The notes under the pieces are model-generated. The model searched no databases and was not told where the DNA came from. It saw nothing but the letters and a program-made list of their open reading frames with translations. Position numbers and translations under genes: made by a program. From Methanothrix sp. (lineage in GTDB: Archaea > Halobacteriota > Methanosarcinia > Methanotrichales > Methanotrichaceae), in the NCBI GenBank assembly GCA_028679775.1, contig JAJRAX010000023.1, forward strand, positions 1 to 18,816: DNA of 18,816 bases, read 5' to 3'. Below are positions 1 to 7,085 of the stretch, piece after piece. The first letter of the stretch is position 1, and every line of letters begins with the position of its first letter.

Positions 1-55
1 TATATCTCCCACAGCTCTTAAATATCCTCTGAGCCATCCCCTGACAGGTGCCGAG

Positions 56-391
56 ATGTTTAGAGATATTCTCACTATATGCTGGTCCATCAAGGAGGTC
101 AATCGGAACCTCTCTGATAGGAAATCTATATCAGACGTTTCCATCAAGTATCTTAAAAATTCATGCTCCAATCTGGCCGGGCTGATGCGAGAGGCGAGCA
201 AAACCATGCCCAATGAGGTCCTCTTGGTTGAGGATAATAAGGGAGCCCGAAAGAGTTTTTCCTTAAATGAGGTTGCAGAGATGCTTTATGATGCTCGAAC
301 GATAGTAGAGCTGAATCTGATCGACAACATCAGCCGGTGGGCGAGGGCTCAGCTGCCCTCTTTTGAAAAGGTCGCGCCTCAGGACTCATAG
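56..391 (+). CDS. small hypothetical protein
   Basis: A 111-residue soluble protein that I do not recognise. It is mainly helical in character, with no signal peptide, no membrane segment and no obvious motif; charged and polar residues alternate with leucine-rich stretches. The ATG is preceded by AGGTG at a 6-base spacing, which supports this start. The same frame stays open to the left edge of the window, so an earlier start or a truncated longer gene cannot be excluded. It is followed by about 100 bases without a gene before nfo. Confidence that it is coding is moderate; no function is proposed. Confidence 0.55.
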   Translation: MFRDILTICWSIKEVNRNLSDRKSISDVSIKYLKNSCSNLAGLMREASKTMPNEVLLVEDNKGARKSFSLNEVAEMLYDARTIVELNLIDNISRWARAQLPSFEKVAPQDS

Positions 392-491
392 GGCTCATCA
401 ATAGCATTTCAGAGCAGGTTGTATCATCATCGGCGTCGCGAATAGGCCCTTGCTCCCAATCGGTTATCAATTTTTCTGCTTCCATGATTCC

Positions 492-1346
492 ATGACGCGA
501 TTAGGCGTGCATGTTTCTGTGGCTGGCGGTCTGGATAGGGCCGTCATCAGGGCTTCTGAGAAAGGCTGTGATGCTTTCCAGATCTTCTCCTCGAATCCTC
601 GAAGCTGGAGATCAAAGCCCATCACCGAAGAATCAGCAGAGAGCTTTGTCTTCCTGCTCCAGCAGTCCGGCCTTTCACCAGCAGTCGATCACATGCCCTA
701 CCTACCAAATCTTGCCTCGGCAAAGGACGAGGTCTATGCTCAGTCGGTTCGGGCTTTAGCCAGGGAACTCGATCGGTGTCGGACGCTGTGCATACCTTAT
801 CTCGTCACTCATCTGGGAAGTCATCTCGGTTCCGGACGGGAGAAAGGGCTCGTGAGGATCGTCGCTGCTCTGAGGGACGCCTTTGACAGGTCCGAAGGCA
901 ATGTCGTCCTGCTCTTAGAGAACAGCGCCGGCACGAAGAACAGCATGGGCAGCACATTTTCTGATTTGGCCGAGATCCTTTTCTCACTGCCGGAAGAGAC
1001 CAGACGTCTGGGAGTATGCCTGGACACCTGCCACCTTCATGCTGCAGGGTACGACCTGAGGTCCGGTCCAGCATTGGATGCCACTCTCGATCTGTTTCAG
1101 GAGATGGTTGGCCTGGAGAGGCTAATGCTCATCCATCTCAACGATTGTCGGGGCAGTCTGGGAGCACATCTGGACAGGCACGAGCATATTGGCCTAGGCC
1201 AGATCGGCGAAGAGGGCTTCCGGGCAGTTTTGACCCATCCCGCACTGGCTCGATTGCCCATGATACTGGAGACGCCGGTTGATACTTGTCGGGGCGACCA
1301 GGGCAATCTTGAGGTCGCGAGGCATCTTGCCTCAGGGATAGAATAG
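492..1346 (+). CDS. nfo: endonuclease IV (AP endonuclease)
   Basis: Endonuclease IV cuts the DNA backbone 5' of abasic sites in base excision repair, using a cluster of metal ions in a TIM barrel. The 284-residue product matches the family's usual 280-285 residues. The metal ligands are visible in order: the His of the HMPYLPNLAS block, the His of HLGSHLGSG, the Glu of LLENSAG, the Asp and His of CLDTCHLHAAGYDLR, the His of LIHLNDCRGSLG, the Asp and His of LDRHEHIGLG, and the final Glu of MILETP. The start is placed at the ATG beginning MTRLGVHVSVAGG, because family members begin this way; an ATG/TTG-type start at 450 would add 14 unrelated residues. No clear ribosome binding site is seen. 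The last 15 bases overlap the convergent response regulator gene. Confidence 0.95.
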   Translation: MTRLGVHVSVAGGLDRAVIRASEKGCDAFQIFSSNPRSWRSKPITEESAESFVFLLQQSGLSPAVDHMPYLPNLASAKDEVYAQSVRALARELDRCRTLCIPYLVTHLGSHLGSGREKGLVRIVAALRDAFDRSEGNVVLLLENSAGTKNSMGSTFSDLAEILFSLPEETRRLGVCLDTCHLHAAGYDLRSGPALDATLDLFQEMVGLERLMLIHLNDCRGSLGAHLDRHEHIGLGQIGEEGFRAVLTHPALARLPMILETPVDTCRGDQGNLEVARHLASGIE

Positions 1347-1724
1347 TTTCTCAACGACCAGCATCAGTGCATCATTGGATATGGGCTTGACCAGGTAACT
1401 GCTTGCTCCGAGATCGTAGCTCTTCTGAATATCCTGGTCTTCATTGGATCCTGTCAGGATGACCACGGGTATGGTGTCCAGGCTCTTGTCTTTCTTGAGG
1501 AGGGTGAGGAGGTCTATGCCGCTGATATCTGGCAGATTGATATCCAGCAAGATGAGCTGGGGCAGATATTCTTTGGTTTTGTTTTGCAGAGCATCAAGGG
1601 CAACTTTCCCGCGGGTGGCAATGACCAGACCGCGGTCCAGCTTATTATGTTTCAATACCCGTTTTGTTACTGCTACGTCCTCTAAACTGTCTTCCACCAG
1701 CAGAATCCTTATCTGCAAATCCAT
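1332..1724 (-). CDS. stand-alone response regulator receiver protein
   Basis: A 130-residue single REC domain with no output domain, which would take a phosphoryl group from a histidine kinase and signal by protein-protein contact. The acidic pocket (VEDSLED), the phospho-acceptor Asp in LLDINLPD, the Thr of ILTGS and the Lys of LVKPIS are all present. It resembles the Rcp1-like receivers of cyanobacteria and archaea, which often begin LVEDSLEDV. The start is the ATG at 1724, preceded by AGGTGA at a 5-base spacing; an upstream TTG-type start at 1790 would add a poorly structured tail. No histidine kinase is present in the window, so the partner is unknown. Its 3' end overlaps nfo convergently. 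Confidence 0.9.
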   Translation of the reverse strand: MDLQIRILLVEDSLEDVAVTKRVLKHNKLDRGLVIATRGKVALDALQNKTKEYLPQLILLDINLPDISGIDLLTLLKKDKSLDTIPVVILTGSNEDQDIQKSYDLGASSYLVKPISNDALMLVVEKLFYP

Positions 1725-1760
1725 AGATTCACCTGACACACTCGGGACACCTTTGCTCAT

Positions 1761-1771
1761 CCATAATTTAG
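1761..1771 (-). promoter_or_regulatory. probable TATA box of the response regulator gene
   Basis: Read on the minus strand this is CTAAATTATGG. It is centred about 27 bases before position 1740, which would give a short leader of about 15 bases that holds the AGGTGA ribosome binding site. Assignment is by position and composition only. Confidence 0.4.
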
Positions 1772-1840
1772 ACCAATTGAATAGTAGCAACTACCCACAA
1801 AAATAGTTTTCCCACTGAATAGTTCATACACACTATTGAT

Positions 1841-1857
1841 TGACATCAATTATGTCA
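1841..1857. repeat. inverted repeat TGACAT-N5-ATGTCA
   Basis: Perfect 6-base arms around the spacer caatt, in the A+T-rich gap between the response regulator gene and the end of taw1. It lies about 115 bases before the regulator's start, so it could be an operator, though this is inference. Confidence 0.45.
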
Positions 1858-1933
1858 GACCTGTACTGTTATCCGGAAAATAAAAACATTTAGGGAAAGA
1901 ACCCAAAATTTTATTAACTCATAAATATAAATC

Positions 1934-1951
1934 TTCAGTATTCGTACTGAA
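1934..1951. terminator. 7-bp hairpin after taw1, possible terminator
   Basis: TTCAGTA-TTCG-TACTGAA is a perfect inverted repeat with a four-base loop. On the minus strand it lies about 40 bases after the taw1 stop and is followed by a T-rich run (GATTTATATTT), which suits a transcript end. It could equally be a symmetric protein-binding site upstream of the response regulator. Confidence 0.4.
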
Positions 1952-1989
1952 TTACAGTAAGATCCAGATATCCGCGCATTGTTTCGCAT

Positions 1990-2916
1990 TTATACTTTGT
2001 CCTCCAAATATCTCTTCACTCGCCCGCTGGATAGGAGGACAACCCGGCTCAGGGGGACCTCAGCCTCCAGATCGTATCCAAGGGCCGCGCCCAGAGCGTT
2101 TGAGAAGTCCAGGATTTCGGAGTGCAGGGGCATCGCCGTGCGGGTGAGCCTGTCTCGGGATCTGCCCAGGTGCATGTAGGCCTTGACCTCCACGAAATCC
2201 GGCTCTGCCCTCGCGATGATGCTCGCGTAGTCTTCTGGCCTATTCATGTTCAGGCCGCGAGCAAGGGTCATCCGTATCACGCTTCGACAGCGGTGCTGCG
2301 TTAGCATCTCCAGGCTCTCCTCAATCTTCGACCAGAAGTCTACTGCCGGGCGACAGACGCGCAGGTACTGCTCTACATCCGGAGCGTTGAGGCTGAGATA
2401 GAGCTGGGTTGGCTGGAGATCTGCCAAGACCTCGGGGTGAGTGGCGTTGCTCACTAAAAATGAGGTCATGCCTCTCTTCCTGATCAGATCGATAAGCTCC
2501 TTGAGGTAAGGATAGAGGGTGGGCTCGCCCATGAGGGAGAGTGCTATGTGTTTGGGCTCGCGCGCCTCGGCGAGCCTAGCAAGGTCCGTGGTCTTGGCCC
2601 CGCCGTAACCTGAGAGAAACTTCTTCTGGCCTGCTAGAAAGCCATCCAGGAGCGCCGCCGGCTCCATTGGCTCCTTTGCTGCAGGAACCGGGTCGTCTAT
2701 CGGCCTCCAGCAATGCAGGCAGAGGTGGTTGCAGGCCAATGTGGGTGTGGCCTGCACGCAGCGGTGACTGGATATGCCGTAGAAGTGATGCTTGTAGCAC
2801 TGATCCCCGCCGCGCAGGCTTCGATTGAGCCAGAGGCAGGGCTTGACCGCGCCTGCACCTATCAGGTGGTAGCCCTGGCGGGCGAGGGTCTCTGTAGCTT
2901 GATCTTGAGTCTCCAT
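1990..2916 (-). CDS. taw1: S-adenosylmethionine-dependent tRNA 4-demethylwyosine synthase
   Basis: A radical SAM enzyme that condenses N1-methylguanosine at position 37 of tRNA-Phe with pyruvate to give 4-demethylwyosine, the tricyclic precursor of wyosine-type bases. The 308-residue length fits archaeal Taw1/TYW1 proteins, which lack the flavodoxin domain of the eukaryotic enzyme. The radical SAM cluster ligands are C62, C66 and C69 (CNHLCLHCW). A second set, C27, C40 and C53, has the spacing of the additional cluster described for archaeal TYW1. Further landmarks are SLMGEPTLYP and LSLNAPD. The ATG is at 2916 with no clear ribosome binding site, and the predicted TATA position implies a very short leader. 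It is transcribed divergently from the pentapeptide/pore gene pair. A tRNA-Phe modification gene in the same window as pheS/pheT is suggestive but not an operon. Confidence 0.95.
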   Translation of the reverse strand: METQDQATETLARQGYHLIGAGAVKPCLWLNRSLRGGDQCYKHHFYGISSHRCVQATPTLACNHLCLHCWRPIDDPVPAAKEPMEPAALLDGFLAGQKKFLSGYGGAKTTDLARLAEAREPKHIALSLMGEPTLYPYLKELIDLIRKRGMTSFLVSNATHPEVLADLQPTQLYLSLNAPDVEQYLRVCRPAVDFWSKIEESLEMLTQHRCRSVIRMTLARGLNMNRPEDYASIIARAEPDFVEVKAYMHLGRSRDRLTRTAMPLHSEILDFSNALGAALGYDLEAEVPLSRVVLLSSGRVKRYLEDKV

Positions 2917-2930
2917 GACTGCAAAGAGTC

Positions 2931-2952
2931 ACTATATCAGATGATATATAGT
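2931..2952. promoter_or_regulatory. symmetric divergent TATA region
   Basis: ACTATAT and ATATAGT form perfect 7-base inverted arms separated by 8 bases, between taw1 and the first pentapeptide/pore gene. If the left arm serves the plus strand, transcription would begin near 2961. If the right arm serves the minus strand, it would begin near 2922, leaving taw1 almost leaderless. The arrangement is seen in the sequence; the role is inferred. Confidence 0.45.
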
Positions 2953-2980
2953 TACGTGTGACTTGGCAACGGCAAAGGAT

Positions 2981-4501
2981 ATGATCTGCAAGGCCCAATG
3001 TCTCATTCATATGGCCTGGCGATCGATGGTAGTGATTGCTATTTTGCTGGCGGCGATCGCGTCTGCTCACGGAGCAGAGCAGATTGTTGCCGCTCAGGAG
3101 ATCGTGGACAGGGTCGCGGCCGAAGAACCTGTTTATTATAATAATATTACTGTCATCGGTTACCTGGACCTCTCCCTCCTGCCCGACGCCAGGGTACCTG
3201 CCTCATTCGTCCTGATCAACTCCAATCTGAACAATGCGAGCTTCGCCGGCGTCACATTCGAGCAGGATGCTATCTTCTGGGGTACGACCTTTGGCAATGC
3301 GAGCTTCGAGAAATCCGGATTTCTCGGCTATGCCGACTTTGCAGACGCGAGCTTTGCCAACACCAGCTTTTCCGCTTCATCCTTCTCCAGGCCAGCGGTC
3401 TTCGACAGCTCGCTCTTCATGGATCACGTGAGTTTCGAGGATGCTCGATTCTCAGAGGATGCTTCCTTCAACAGGGCCCGCTTCCTGAAAGAGGCCAACT
3501 TCAATTACACCAAATTCGAATCATACTCTTACTTCGCGTCCGCGAAGTTTTTGGGCGACGCTCTATTCTCGGATATCGACTTCGCCGATGACTCTGACTT
3601 TTCTCTTGCGTCCTTCGCCGGGCGTGCCAACTTTTATCAGTCTCGCCTCAATGCTCCCGGATTTTCGGATGTGGTCTTCTCAGGCCCTGCCCAATTCGGA
3701 CTGGCCAGCTTCTCTGGCCTCGCCTCATTTGGGGCCGCGACGTTTGCTGATGAGGCCAGCTTTGGCCTCGCTAGATTCTCAGATGCAGCTTACTTTTCAG
3801 GGGCAAACTTCAGCAAGGATGCCATATTCGGCCTGGCCAAGTTTCAGGACATCGCCAGCTTCCAGGGAGTCAATTTCGATGGAGACCTCAACTTCAAGGC
3901 AGCAACGCTCTCCAATGTGCTTATGGAGAGAGCTATGTTTGGCAGTGGCTGCCGCATAATTTTAAACGACACAGACATCTCTCGCTTCCGAGCCCACTGG
4001 ACAGATATCAGGGATCATGTTGTATGGGAACCGGGTGCTTATCTGGCTCTTGTCAACAATTACCATGGCCTCGGATGGTCTCTGGATGAGGACGACTGCT
4101 ATTATCAGTATCGCAGATTGGACCAGGACAAAAAGAGATGGGGCTGGTCCAAGGCAATAGATGTTCTGGCCTGGCTCTCCTGCGGTTATGGAGTGTGTCC
4201 CAGCTATGCTGTGGCCTGGTCGTTGTTAACAATTCTGGTCTTTGGCCTGATCTTCTGGTGGAGTGACGGCATCCGTCGTTCCGCCAAGCCCCTCCTTGAG
4301 CCCATCAAGGAGAATGAAGTGGTCGAGCATGCAACTCTCCGAAATGCTCTATTCTTCAGCACAATGGTCTTTCTCTCACAGGGGCCCATTGATTTTCTGC
4401 CCGTGGGAAAGAATAGGTATCATGTCATAGTTGAAGGAATCATCGGCTGGCTGCTCCTGGCCCTCTTCCTGGTGACCCTTGGCCGGGTCATGATTCGGTA
4501 A
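2981..4501 (+). CDS. secreted pentapeptide-like beta-helix fused to a two-helix channel-like module (paralogue 1)
   Basis: A 506-residue membrane protein. An N-terminal hydrophobic stretch ending in ASAHGA looks like a signal peptide. Residues about 75-310 form a ladder with Phe every 5 and 6 residues in alternation (for example ASF, ARF, ANF), like the Pentapeptide_3 class of beta-helical repeats. Next come a conserved CYYQYRR patch and SCGYG, a first membrane helix at about 409-427, a pore-helix-like segment (ALFFSTMVF) at about 456, and a last helix with EGIIGWLLLALF reaching the C-terminus. The second half resembles Ion_trans_2 two-helix K+ channel modules, but where TTxGYGD is expected it has LSQGPID (465-471). 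The start at ATG 2981 follows AAAGGAT closely; ATG 3011 gives a more typical signal peptide, and TTG 2963 seems too close to the TATA region. The gene precedes its paralogue by 41 bases. Architecture is clear; conduction is not established. Confidence 0.75.
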   Translation: MICKAQCLIHMAWRSMVVIAILLAAIASAHGAEQIVAAQEIVDRVAAEEPVYYNNITVIGYLDLSLLPDARVPASFVLINSNLNNASFAGVTFEQDAIFWGTTFGNASFEKSGFLGYADFADASFANTSFSASSFSRPAVFDSSLFMDHVSFEDARFSEDASFNRARFLKEANFNYTKFESYSYFASAKFLGDALFSDIDFADDSDFSLASFAGRANFYQSRLNAPGFSDVVFSGPAQFGLASFSGLASFGAATFADEASFGLARFSDAAYFSGANFSKDAIFGLAKFQDIASFQGVNFDGDLNFKAATLSNVLMERAMFGSGCRIILNDTDISRFRAHWTDIRDHVVWEPGAYLALVNNYHGLGWSLDEDDCYYQYRRLDQDKKRWGWSKAIDVLAWLSCGYGVCPSYAVAWSLLTILVFGLIFWWSDGIRRSAKPLLEPIKENEVVEHATLRNALFFSTMVFLSQGPIDFLPVGKNRYHVIVEGIIGWLLLALFLVTLGRVMIR

Positions 4502-4542
4502 TCCAAAGGTGTAAATCCTGGGACCTATCTAAAAATGAGTCG

Positions 4543-6057
4543 GTGACGGAAATATCCCGATGGCTCCGGCAGATTCCAGGCCCCCTGTTAGTTCTACTGC
4601 TAGTCATCTTTCTCCTGGCAGGGGAGACGAATGCTATAGACGCCGGACTTGATGTCCTTGTTCCGCATGACCCTGCCAGTGGCGGCCAGACAATATCTGC
4701 AGAGGATCTGTTGGAGGAGATCGAATCGGGAGAATCCTTGAACATAAGCGGCCTGACCATAACCGGATCGCTGGATCTGAGCCGGCTGAGTGAGCCTGTC
4801 AGGCAGTCTATACGAATTACCAACTCCCGATTCATGGGCGCGACAAGAATGGAGTCTGTGACCTTCGCCCAGGGCCTGGACCTGAGGGGATGCACATTCG
4901 AGGATAACGTGAGCTTCGTCAAGTCCCGCTTTTTGGCAGACGCCAAGTTTTCTGGAGCCCAATTTATCAAGCAGGCAGACTTTGGCGATACCTATTTCGA
5001 GGCCCTCTCCTCCTTCATCAGCGCCCGGTTTTTCAATGACTCCAGCTTTGGCAATGTAGAGTTCAATGGCGATGCCGTCTTTTTAGACAGCTCTTTTGCC
5101 AAAGACGTCGATTTTGATGATGCCAAATTCATGAGATCTGGCTCTTTTCGAAACGCTCTTTTCGAGAACGTGCGGTTCTTTGAGACTGAGTTCGTCGGGC
5201 AGGTTACATTTCTGGATGCCACTTTTTTTGGCAATGCCACCTTTGCCGCAACCCGTTTCGATAGCGATGTGGTCTTCCGTAATTCTCGTTTTCTCATGGG
5301 CAGCACCTTCGGCCTCTCCAGCTTTGCTGGCCTCGCTGACTTCGGCCGGGTTGATTTTCAAAAGACGGCCTTCTTTGGGGGGGTGAAGTTCTCAGACCTG
5401 GCTTACTTCGTGGCCGCCCGGTTCAATGAGGACCTAATCCTAGAGGGGGCGAGGCTGTATAGCATGCAACTAGATGATGTATCATTTTCAGAAGCGTCCA
5501 TGATCAACTTGAATAGCACCGATTTCACCAAATTCGTGGTCCACTGGAATACTATTCGGGATCGCATGGTTTACAACGGTGCCGCTTATCTGGCCCTGGT
5601 GAAGAACTACAAGAGCCTGGAGTGGTTTGACGAAGCCGATGACTGCTATTATGAATACAGGAGGATCGGTCAGAACAAGACACCCTGGGGCTGGGATAAG
5701 CTCTCAGACATAATCTCCTGGCTCTCCTGCGGCTATGGAGTTCGGGTGAGCTATACCACCTTCTGGTGCCTCTTTACCATTCTGTTCTTTGGTGTGATCT
5801 TCTGGGCCGGAAAGGGCATGAGCAAATTCGAGATCGAGGGGATGGAGCTGCCTGGAGACACACGGCGCATTCCGAGCAAGCGCGCCTCGTTCACTGATGC
5901 TCTGTATTTCAGCATTGCCATGTTCACCACATCCCAGGCACCCGTCAATACCTATCCGGTGGGTGTCTACAGGCATCTGGCTATGGCCGAGGGGATCTTA
6001 GGTTGGTTCTTCTTAGGCTTGTTCGTGGTGGTCTTGAGCGCTGTGCTCATTCGTTGA
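4543..6057 (+). CDS. secreted pentapeptide-like beta-helix fused to a two-helix channel-like module (paralogue 2)
   Basis: A 504-residue paralogue of the preceding gene with the same order of parts. It has a strong signal peptide (core LLVLLLVIFLLAG, likely cut after TNA), then a Phe ladder at about 95-305 with 5/6 spacing, then ADDCYYEYRR and SCGYG. The first membrane helix is at about 404-423, the pore-helix-like ALYFSIAMF follows, and the final helix runs through EGILGWFFLGLF to the C-terminus. The filter position reads TTSQAPVN (462-469), with one extra residue relative to paralogue 1. Both copies therefore share SQ-[GA]-P-[IV]-[DN] where K+ channels have the GYG filter. Translation starts at GTG 4543; the nearby ATG at 4535 runs straight into a stop. 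No strong ribosome binding site is visible, and the 41-base gap suggests co-transcription with paralogue 1. Confidence 0.78.
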   Translation: MTEISRWLRQIPGPLLVLLLVIFLLAGETNAIDAGLDVLVPHDPASGGQTISAEDLLEEIESGESLNISGLTITGSLDLSRLSEPVRQSIRITNSRFMGATRMESVTFAQGLDLRGCTFEDNVSFVKSRFLADAKFSGAQFIKQADFGDTYFEALSSFISARFFNDSSFGNVEFNGDAVFLDSSFAKDVDFDDAKFMRSGSFRNALFENVRFFETEFVGQVTFLDATFFGNATFAATRFDSDVVFRNSRFLMGSTFGLSSFAGLADFGRVDFQKTAFFGGVKFSDLAYFVAARFNEDLILEGARLYSMQLDDVSFSEASMINLNSTDFTKFVVHWNTIRDRMVYNGAAYLALVKNYKSLEWFDEADDCYYEYRRIGQNKTPWGWDKLSDIISWLSCGYGVRVSYTTFWCLFTILFFGVIFWAGKGMSKFEIEGMELPGDTRRIPSKRASFTDALYFSIAMFTTSQAPVNTYPVGVYRHLAMAEGILGWFFLGLFVVVLSAVLIR

Positions 6058-6171
6058 TTCGAGCGACACTGCCGTTGGGATGAATGCCCTGAGCTGAGGA
6101 CTCTGCAATAGATGCTCTGCAAGCGAAACATGTACATATTAGTTTCTCACCATTAATTATGGTGATTTCCT

Positions 6172-6318
6172 ATGGATACCTTTGCAGTTGCCTTCTTAAT
6201 TGCAAGCGGACTGATTATCCTGCTATTATCTGGGTGGAGGGGACTGGTTAGGTTTGGAGTATCATTACCATTGCTGATTTTAGCCATAGAACGTTTGGCA
6301 TCACTGAGAACAGCATAG
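6172..6318 (+). CDS. possible small membrane protein, 48 residues
   Basis: A short open frame in the gap between the pore gene pair and tRNA-Ser. It starts at an ATG with GGTGAT 5 bases upstream, an excellent match to the archaeal anti-Shine-Dalgarno. The product has two hydrophobic stretches (AVAFLIASGLIILLLS, then VSLPLLILAI) separated by a short basic GWRGLVRFG turn, which suits a two-pass or hairpin membrane peptide. No family is recognised. The good ribosome binding site and coherent hydrophobic pattern argue for coding; the small size leaves chance as a real alternative. Confidence 0.4.
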   Translation: MDTFAVAFLIASGLIILLLSGWRGLVRFGVSLPLLILAIERLASLRTA

Positions 6319-6379
6319 AGCCAACCGTCTCATCTGGCAAAATAGACGACGAATCAGTTTTCTGTTACCCGTAAGAAAG

Positions 6380-6464
6380 CGCCGAGGGTGGGATTCGAAC
6401 CCACGATCTCCGGGGGAGAACAGGTTTAGCAAACCTGCGCCTTACCAGGCTAGGCAACCTCGAC
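6380..6464 (-). tRNA. tRNA-Ser(GCT)
   Basis: An 85-base class II tRNA on the minus strand. The acceptor GTCGAGG pairs with CCTCGGC (one G-U pair), with discriminator G. The anticodon stem is CAGGT/ACCTG around the loop TTGCTAA, so it reads AGC/AGU serine codons. The T arm holds GTTCGAATC, and the long variable arm (TTCTCCCCCGGAGA) is typical of serine. CCA is not encoded and no intron is seen. Confidence 0.97.
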
Positions 6465-6490
6465 TTACCTCAACGACTTTGCCGTAGGGC

Positions 6491-6498
6491 TATTTAAA
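6491..6498 (-). promoter_or_regulatory. TATA box of tRNA-Ser
   Basis: TTTAAATA on the minus strand, centred about 30 bases upstream of the mature tRNA 5' end, as expected for an archaeal tRNA promoter with a few bases of 5' leader. Confidence 0.6.
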
Positions 6499-6549
6499 TT
6501 CTGCGTTTGCCGGCCAGCAGAAGTACTGGCTCGATTCCATTCAGCATCA

Positions 6550-6930
6550 TCACTCCACGCACGCCAGCAGATCCTTGCTGGTTATGATCCCCACCAAGGC
6601 TCCGCCCTTCATCACCGGCAGCCTGCGAATGCTGTGCTCACGCATCAGCCTCGCGGCCTCAGCTGTGGAGGCATCAAGATCGATGGTGACGAGCGGCCCC
6701 ACAGTCATGATCTCCCGGACAACTACCCCTGCCGGATCCCGACCTTCGGCAAAGACCTTGAGAAAGACCTGGCTAGTTGTGACTATCCCCAGGCACTCCT
6801 TGAGCAGCCCGTCCCCGGCAACAAGAACGCTGCCCTTATTCTCAGCAGCCATCCGTTTTATGGCCTCCAGCACTGTTGCATCCGGGCGCACTGTGGCTAT
6901 GGGATAGCTCATCAGATCTCGAACTTTCAT
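6550..6930 (-). CDS. CBS-pair domain protein
   Basis: A 126-residue protein made of two CBS motifs, which usually form a Bateman module that binds adenine nucleotides or S-adenosylmethionine. CBS1 covers about 1-60 (VRDLMSYPIATVRPDATVLE, then GSVLVAG and GIVTTSQVF). CBS2 covers about 65-125 (VREIMTVGPLVTIDLDAS, RRLPVMKGGALVGIITSKDL). No catalytic or DNA-binding domain is attached, so ligand and partner are unknown. The start is the ATG opening MKVRDLM; the TTG nine codons upstream lies in the A+T-rich leader. It is transcribed on the same strand as tRNA-Ser downstream of it. Confidence 0.9.
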   Translation of the reverse strand: MKVRDLMSYPIATVRPDATVLEAIKRMAAENKGSVLVAGDGLLKECLGIVTTSQVFLKVFAEGRDPAGVVVREIMTVGPLVTIDLDASTAEAARLMREHSIRRLPVMKGGALVGIITSKDLLACVE

Positions 6931-6980
6931 ATCGGCCCCACTCAAATAATAATGCAATTATTAGCAGATAAAGCTGATCC

Positions 6981-6990
6981 ATTTTATAAC
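6981..6990 (-). promoter_or_regulatory. probable TATA box of the CBS-domain gene
   Basis: GTTATAAAAT on the minus strand, centred about 27 bases before position 6958. This would give a leader of about 28 bases ahead of the ATG at 6930. Confidence 0.5.
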
Positions 6991-7009
6991 GTTGGGGTAA
7001 AGGGGTAGA

Positions 7010-7043
7010 GAAGACCCATCTCTTTCAGGGGATGGGATGAATC
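7010..7043 (+). repeat. TTCA-loop hairpin, copy 1 (IS200/IS605-like right end remnant)
   Basis: GAAGA followed by CCCATC (7015-7020) pairing with GATGGG (7031-7036); two G-U pairs and one C-G pair continue the stem up to the loop TTCA (7024-7027). The 3' flank GGGATGAATC resembles the GGGAGGATGTCA that follows the hairpin at many IS200/IS605 right ends. No transposase frame is attached. Confidence 0.5.
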
Positions 7044-7085
7044 GTACCCCTTTCATTACTTTCGCTCCGCGTGCTCGATGAAGCA

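Noticed and set aside
5722..5739. SCGYG motif before the first membrane helix, as a K+ selectivity filter
   Set aside because: It contains GYG but sits before the first membrane helix in both paralogues, not between pore helix and last helix, so it cannot be the filter in this fold.
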